Positions 50,200-53,176 of a stretch of DNA of 53,176 nt are shown here, one piece after another (position 1 is the stretch's first letter; each line of letters begins with the position of its first letter). The stretch spans positions 1 through 53,176 of the forward strand of contig CALLOA010000171.1 in assembly GCA_938005265.1 (NCBI GenBank), read 5' to 3'. The notes beneath the pieces are model-generated. The model made no database searches and was not told the origin of the DNA. It worked only from the letters and a program-made list of their open reading frames with translations. A program made the position numbers and the translations under genes. This stretch comes from an uncultured Granulosicoccaceae bacterium. GTDB taxonomy: Bacteria > Pseudomonadota > Gammaproteobacteria > Granulosicoccales > Granulosicoccaceae.

Positions 50200-50390
50200 C
50201 TGTTTTGTTGCTACCGTGTTGTTCTGCAACGAATGTGCATAGTTAACAACATAACCCACTCTCCAATGTAACTCCCTTTCATCCAGCCAGCGAAGCATCG
50301 CCCATCGCCGGCGTCCTCTATGCATTAGTTTTTGCAGGATTGGTTCTTTAGTACGACAGCCGCTGTGTGGCACTACCCAGCGTGCCTTAA

Positions 50391-50426
50391 CGATCGCTGC
50401 AACAACAGCGATCGCTACAACAACAG
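50391..50426. repeat. 18-bp tandem duplication forming a hairpin
   Basis: CGATCGCTGCAACAACAG is followed directly by CGATCGCTACAACAACAG (one mismatch). The duplication also creates a 9-bp hairpin, CGATCGCTG / CAGCGATCG with a 6-base loop, at 50391-50414. It lies between the convergent kinase and HbpS-type genes. It may act as a weak terminator; no T-run of note follows. Confidence 0.75.
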
Positions 50427-50434
50427 TTCAATAA

Positions 50435-52756
50435 TCAAAGTCCGTCGCAGACGTTTTCCTCATTGGAACCAATAAACGGATTCTGCGGGCATTGAATGTA
50501 ACGTAACCTCACATCATCCGGTGTCAGTTGATCAGCTCTCATTTCAAACGGTGCATTGTTTATGGTTCCTGTTTGCTCTCCAGCAAGATGCACTCCAAGG
50601 AACGCAATCATATCGTCCTGGTCCACACCATCACCTGAAATACCAATAGCACCAACCAGTGTCTCACCTCTGTAGATTGGCACGCTACCTGGAAAAATCT
50701 GCAGTCCATTGGCCAACCTGTTTCCGACAACCTCTCTGGAATACGGGCGTCCAAGAAACTGTAGCGGTGTACGTCCGGCGCAAAATGCGCCTTCTGGCAC
50801 AAATTGCGGAATGGCAGTCAGATTAACAGGGCTCACCCCGTCCGGGGACGGAGCGCCAGTATTAACCACACCATTGATTGCTGCGTTGTAGACAAGATCA
50901 AGTTGCAATCCAGTAGAAAACACACTCCATTCGCAATTAGCAGCAGATGTACCTTCGAAATCAACACCAACACCCCCTGAGCAATTAAATCCGTATGGCT
51001 TGCTTAGTGGACCGTGCCCTGTTGTTCCAACCGTTTCACTGTCTATACCGTCGGGATAAAAAGGCCTCGACATATTGCCTCCGGCCCGGTCTGAAAAGGC
51101 AAATGCTCCATCGGCCAGCGCAGTGGGTGAACCGAGAAAATCCCGCAACTGAGTTACATAAGATTCAAGGTTAATTCGCATGTTCAAGTTAGGAAGACCC
51201 GGGATATCACCCGGTTGAACATAAACCGCCGGAGGAATCACATTGTCGACTGTTGGGTCAAAGGTTTCCTCTCCTGGCCTTTCAGGCCCGAGTGTCGGAT
51301 TCAGAAAGTAGTCAGCAGCATCATCGCTTGAGAAAAATGCAGCCGTACGTGCTTTTTGTAAAGACACGTCAGCGCCGAAGGTCGGAGCATCTCGCCCGCG
51401 AACCATACCAAGTATATTTCCCATGGAATCCACAACAGAAATAGTGACCCTGGCTGGTGTATTCAAAGGGCGACGAATTTGTGCTCTGGCACGATTAGCT
51501 GTAGCAAGCGCATTAGACAGCACTGACCTGACTTCTTCTGTCGACAGAGGATCTACACCATCAAGTCGACCAGCATCCTGCCCGGCTGCTGGTGGATATC
51601 TATTCTCACCCGATTCATCGACAAATACGAATGCGTCCAGAGTGGTATTGAATTCGGCAGCCGTATCAGGAGCAATACCTGATTCTGGTGTGCCGAATAC
51701 AGTGCCAGCACGGATGCTTCCATCGTGAAAGTTTCTGACGGCTATCAGGCTGCCTACTTCTTCGCCGATTGAACTGAATGGCGCTGCATTGGCAGGATCA
51801 ACAGTCAAGTCGTTAAAGTCCGCATCTGAATAGCGGAACACCTTTCCTTCCACGGTAATACGATCGCGTCGTTCTACTGGAGCCCCAAACCCAAAGGTTC
51901 CGGCGATGGCAATCATCTCATCAACATCCCGATCAACGTCAGCAATGAATTTATCCAATCCATAAACTCCGTCTGCCAACACTCCAACACCACCAACCAG
52001 CGCACCATTCTTATACAACGGCAACCCGCCTGCATCAGCAGACAGGCCCAGAGGTGCAGCGTGAGGCCCCGGAGTGATACCTGCTATCACCTCAGCTGGT
52101 GATCGATCTGAAATAAAATCACCGCAGCCCAACTGACTAAACTGTACGCCAAACAGCGGACCGGCAGGTTGGAAGTCTTCACCAGGGTTGAAGTGCTCTT
52201 GAACAATCTGGTTTGCCGTTCTGCTGGTAAACGCCATACCTTCGGTTGAAAGGTATGCGCCGGTTATTGCTTTGGAAATCGCTGCCTGATGATCAAGATT
52301 GATATCCAGAGCACTACCCGGTTGCCCGCCAGGCACTGGTAGCGTGATACCTTCCAGCCCACCTCGCACATCATAGATCTGGTCTGTCCGGGTCGAGAGA
52401 TCGCCATCCAGGTCTGTAAATCCACTACTGATGGTCACAACCCTGTCACGACGATCCCCCATTCGATAGACACCCAGCACATTTCCGACTCTGTCAACAA
52501 CAGCGACCGTAGCCTCAACCCCTTGCGCTTGTGCTTCGTTTATTGCTTGCGCAAGAACCTGCTCAACATCTTCTGTTTCCAGCCTGATGTTGCCGTCGAG
52601 ACCACAATCTCCTGTACAACCAATGGTTGGATCTGCACCCGAAGTGTCACCGCTGGGTGTGCCAGAGCTGCAACCCGCCAAGGCGACAACCGAAGCAAGC
52701 ATAGCTCCGGCAATAAAGGACGGAAATGCATGGCACACCTTGCGTGATTTCAACAC
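50435..52756 (-). CDS. Large lipoprotein with two HbpS/GlcG-type heme-binding-like domains
   Basis: About 773 residues. The signal peptide ends in the lipobox VALAGC (Cys29 from this start), then a Gly/Ser/Thr/Asp-rich linker. Two copies of a GlcG/HbpS-like domain (PF03928) follow. The first has ATVAVVDRVGNVLGVYRM and the companion strand YKNGALVGGVGVLADGV. The second has VTISVVDSMGNILGMVRG, SLQKARTAAFF and YRGETLVGAIGISGDGV. Long insertions split both copies, and six or more cysteines lie outside the core. HbpS proteins bind heme or small degradation products at the cell surface; whether this one does is unknown. GTG 52756 is preferred, with GGAGAC 7 bases upstream. ATG 52795 would add 13 residues before the signal. 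Confidence 0.8.
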   Translation of the reverse strand: MLKSRKVCHAFPSFIAGAMLASVVALAGCSSGTPSGDTSGADPTIGCTGDCGLDGNIRLETEDVEQVLAQAINEAQAQGVEATVAVVDRVGNVLGVYRMGDRRDRVVTISSGFTDLDGDLSTRTDQIYDVRGGLEGITLPVPGGQPGSALDINLDHQAAISKAITGAYLSTEGMAFTSRTANQIVQEHFNPGEDFQPAGPLFGVQFSQLGCGDFISDRSPAEVIAGITPGPHAAPLGLSADAGGLPLYKNGALVGGVGVLADGVYGLDKFIADVDRDVDEMIAIAGTFGFGAPVERRDRITVEGKVFRYSDADFNDLTVDPANAAPFSSIGEEVGSLIAVRNFHDGSIRAGTVFGTPESGIAPDTAAEFNTTLDAFVFVDESGENRYPPAAGQDAGRLDGVDPLSTEEVRSVLSNALATANRARAQIRRPLNTPARVTISVVDSMGNILGMVRGRDAPTFGADVSLQKARTAAFFSSDDAADYFLNPTLGPERPGEETFDPTVDNVIPPAVYVQPGDIPGLPNLNMRINLESYVTQLRDFLGSPTALADGAFAFSDRAGGNMSRPFYPDGIDSETVGTTGHGPLSKPYGFNCSGGVGVDFEGTSAANCEWSVFSTGLQLDLVYNAAINGVVNTGAPSPDGVSPVNLTAIPQFVPEGAFCAGRTPLQFLGRPYSREVVGNRLANGLQIFPGSVPIYRGETLVGAIGISGDGVDQDDMIAFLGVHLAGEQTGTINNAPFEMRADQLTPDDVRLRYIQCPQNPFIGSNEENVCDGL

Positions 52757-52842
52757 CTGAAAGTCTCCATTTCGCAGATTTTTGATAACCACCATGTCAT
52801 AAATCCAATTGTTTAGACGGTCGATAGTACAAGGTCAATAAT

Positions 52843-52870
52843 TTACCTAAGGATGTTTACCTAAAGATGC
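52843..52870. repeat. 14-bp tandem duplication with one mismatch
   Basis: TTTACCTAAGGATG is followed directly by TTTACCTAAAGATG, between the HbpS-type lipoprotein gene and the stop codon region of the next minus-strand gene. Confidence 0.8.
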
Positions 52871-52871
52871 C

Positions 52872-53176
52872 CTAGTTACTCAGGGCTTCTCCGAGGAAAG
52901 GCCAGACGTTCAAAATAATACTATCGTTGATAGCATTATCTGATACGGGCATATCCTGAGCAACCAGATGACGCAGCGTGTCATCTATAACATCCCGCTC
53001 AAGCGTTCTGCCACCACAGCCACCCAGTCCGATCTCAAGCGCCAGATAGACATCGCACTCTGGCACGGATGTATCTATCTGGAGACGATCGTCTACCAGG
53101 AGACCAGATATTGTATCGACATCCAGCAACGCGTTACCGTCAACGCCGTCAAGATTGTCTATAGTCACAAGACGTG
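52872..53176 (-). CDS. C-terminal end of a probable DUF4331 family protein
   Basis: The reading frame is open through the right edge of the window, so only about the last 100 residues are seen. The end CGGRTLERDVIDDTLRHLVAQ followed by DNAINDSIILNVWPFLGEAL resembles the C-terminus of DUF4331 proteins, which typically show GGRTPxDDVID, then a short spacer and FPYL near the end. Function of the family is unknown. The stop lies about 115 bases upstream of the HbpS-type lipoprotein start on the same strand, so the two may be cotranscribed. The family call rests on a short fragment. Confidence 0.55.
   Translation of the reverse strand, partial: RLVTIDNLDGVDGNALLDVDTISGLLVDDRLQIDTSVPECDVYLALEIGLGGCGGRTLERDVIDDTLRHLVAQDMPVSDNAINDSIILNVWPFLGEALSN

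Overview
This 53 kb window looks like chromosomal DNA of a Gram-negative proteobacterium with roughly 50% GC. The evidence is a BamA-type autotransporter barrel, lipoprotein signals, ExbB/ExbD-type proton channel parts, a Wzx/Wzy-type polysaccharide locus and a BON lipoprotein. The gene mix (sarcosine/dimethylglycine-type dehydrogenase, large Calx-beta surface protein, Hanks-type kinase, glycogen enzymes) fits a large-genome marine gammaproteobacterium, for example a Granulosicoccus-like one. That placement is a guess from gene style and not a demonstrated fact. I found no rRNA, tRNA, CRISPR array, insertion sequence, phage gene or plasmid gene.

Layout. (1) 1-7574, plus strand: the end of a surface-polysaccharide operon, with initiating sugar transferase (cut by the window edge), TagA-type glycosyltransferase, flippase, two family-2 glycosyltransferases, an O-antigen-ligase-like protein with a long charged tail, and GalE. 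Genes 2 to 7 overlap or nearly touch. (2) 7814-13432, plus: a secreted GH16 glucanase, a T7-lysozyme-like amidase, a GH84-like protein, a molybdopterin-binding/nucleotidyltransferase fusion and an XdhC-type chaperone. The last two belong to molybdenum hydroxylase maturation. (3) 13466-19630: a membrane protein that looks like an LTA-synthase-type protein without its catalytic domain, then divergent glycogen phosphorylase and glycogen synthase, then an orphan membrane-anchored EndoU nuclease. (4) 19701-36763: metabolism and transport, namely thiolase, 5-aminolevulinate synthase, a two-gene ABC exporter, an EamA transporter, a DMGDH-type oxidoreductase, a 674-residue coiled-coil OmpA protein, succinate-semialdehyde dehydrogenase, an AlsS-like ThDP enzyme, a BON lipoprotein and NAD-malic enzyme. 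(5) 37352-50199, plus: a 2797-residue Calx-beta autotransporter followed by an FHA protein, an ExbD-OmpA fusion, an ExbB-type channel protein and a Ser/Thr kinase. (6) 50435-53176, minus: a large HbpS/GlcG-type lipoprotein and the end of a probable DUF4331 protein.

The most interesting unit is region 5. A proton-channel pair whose ExbD subunit carries a long periplasmic coiled coil and a peptidoglycan-binding OmpA domain sits between two phospho-signalling proteins (FHA and kinase), directly behind a giant surface protein. This suggests a phosphorylation-controlled, proton-driven envelope machine. It resembles MotAB, TolQR-Pal and Zorya ZorAB in parts, but it lacks the other genes of those systems.

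A second window-wide observation is that many intergenic gaps contain short direct tandem duplications (units 9-18 bp). Three of them have 14-bp units at unrelated places. This may reflect a local mutational habit of this genome.
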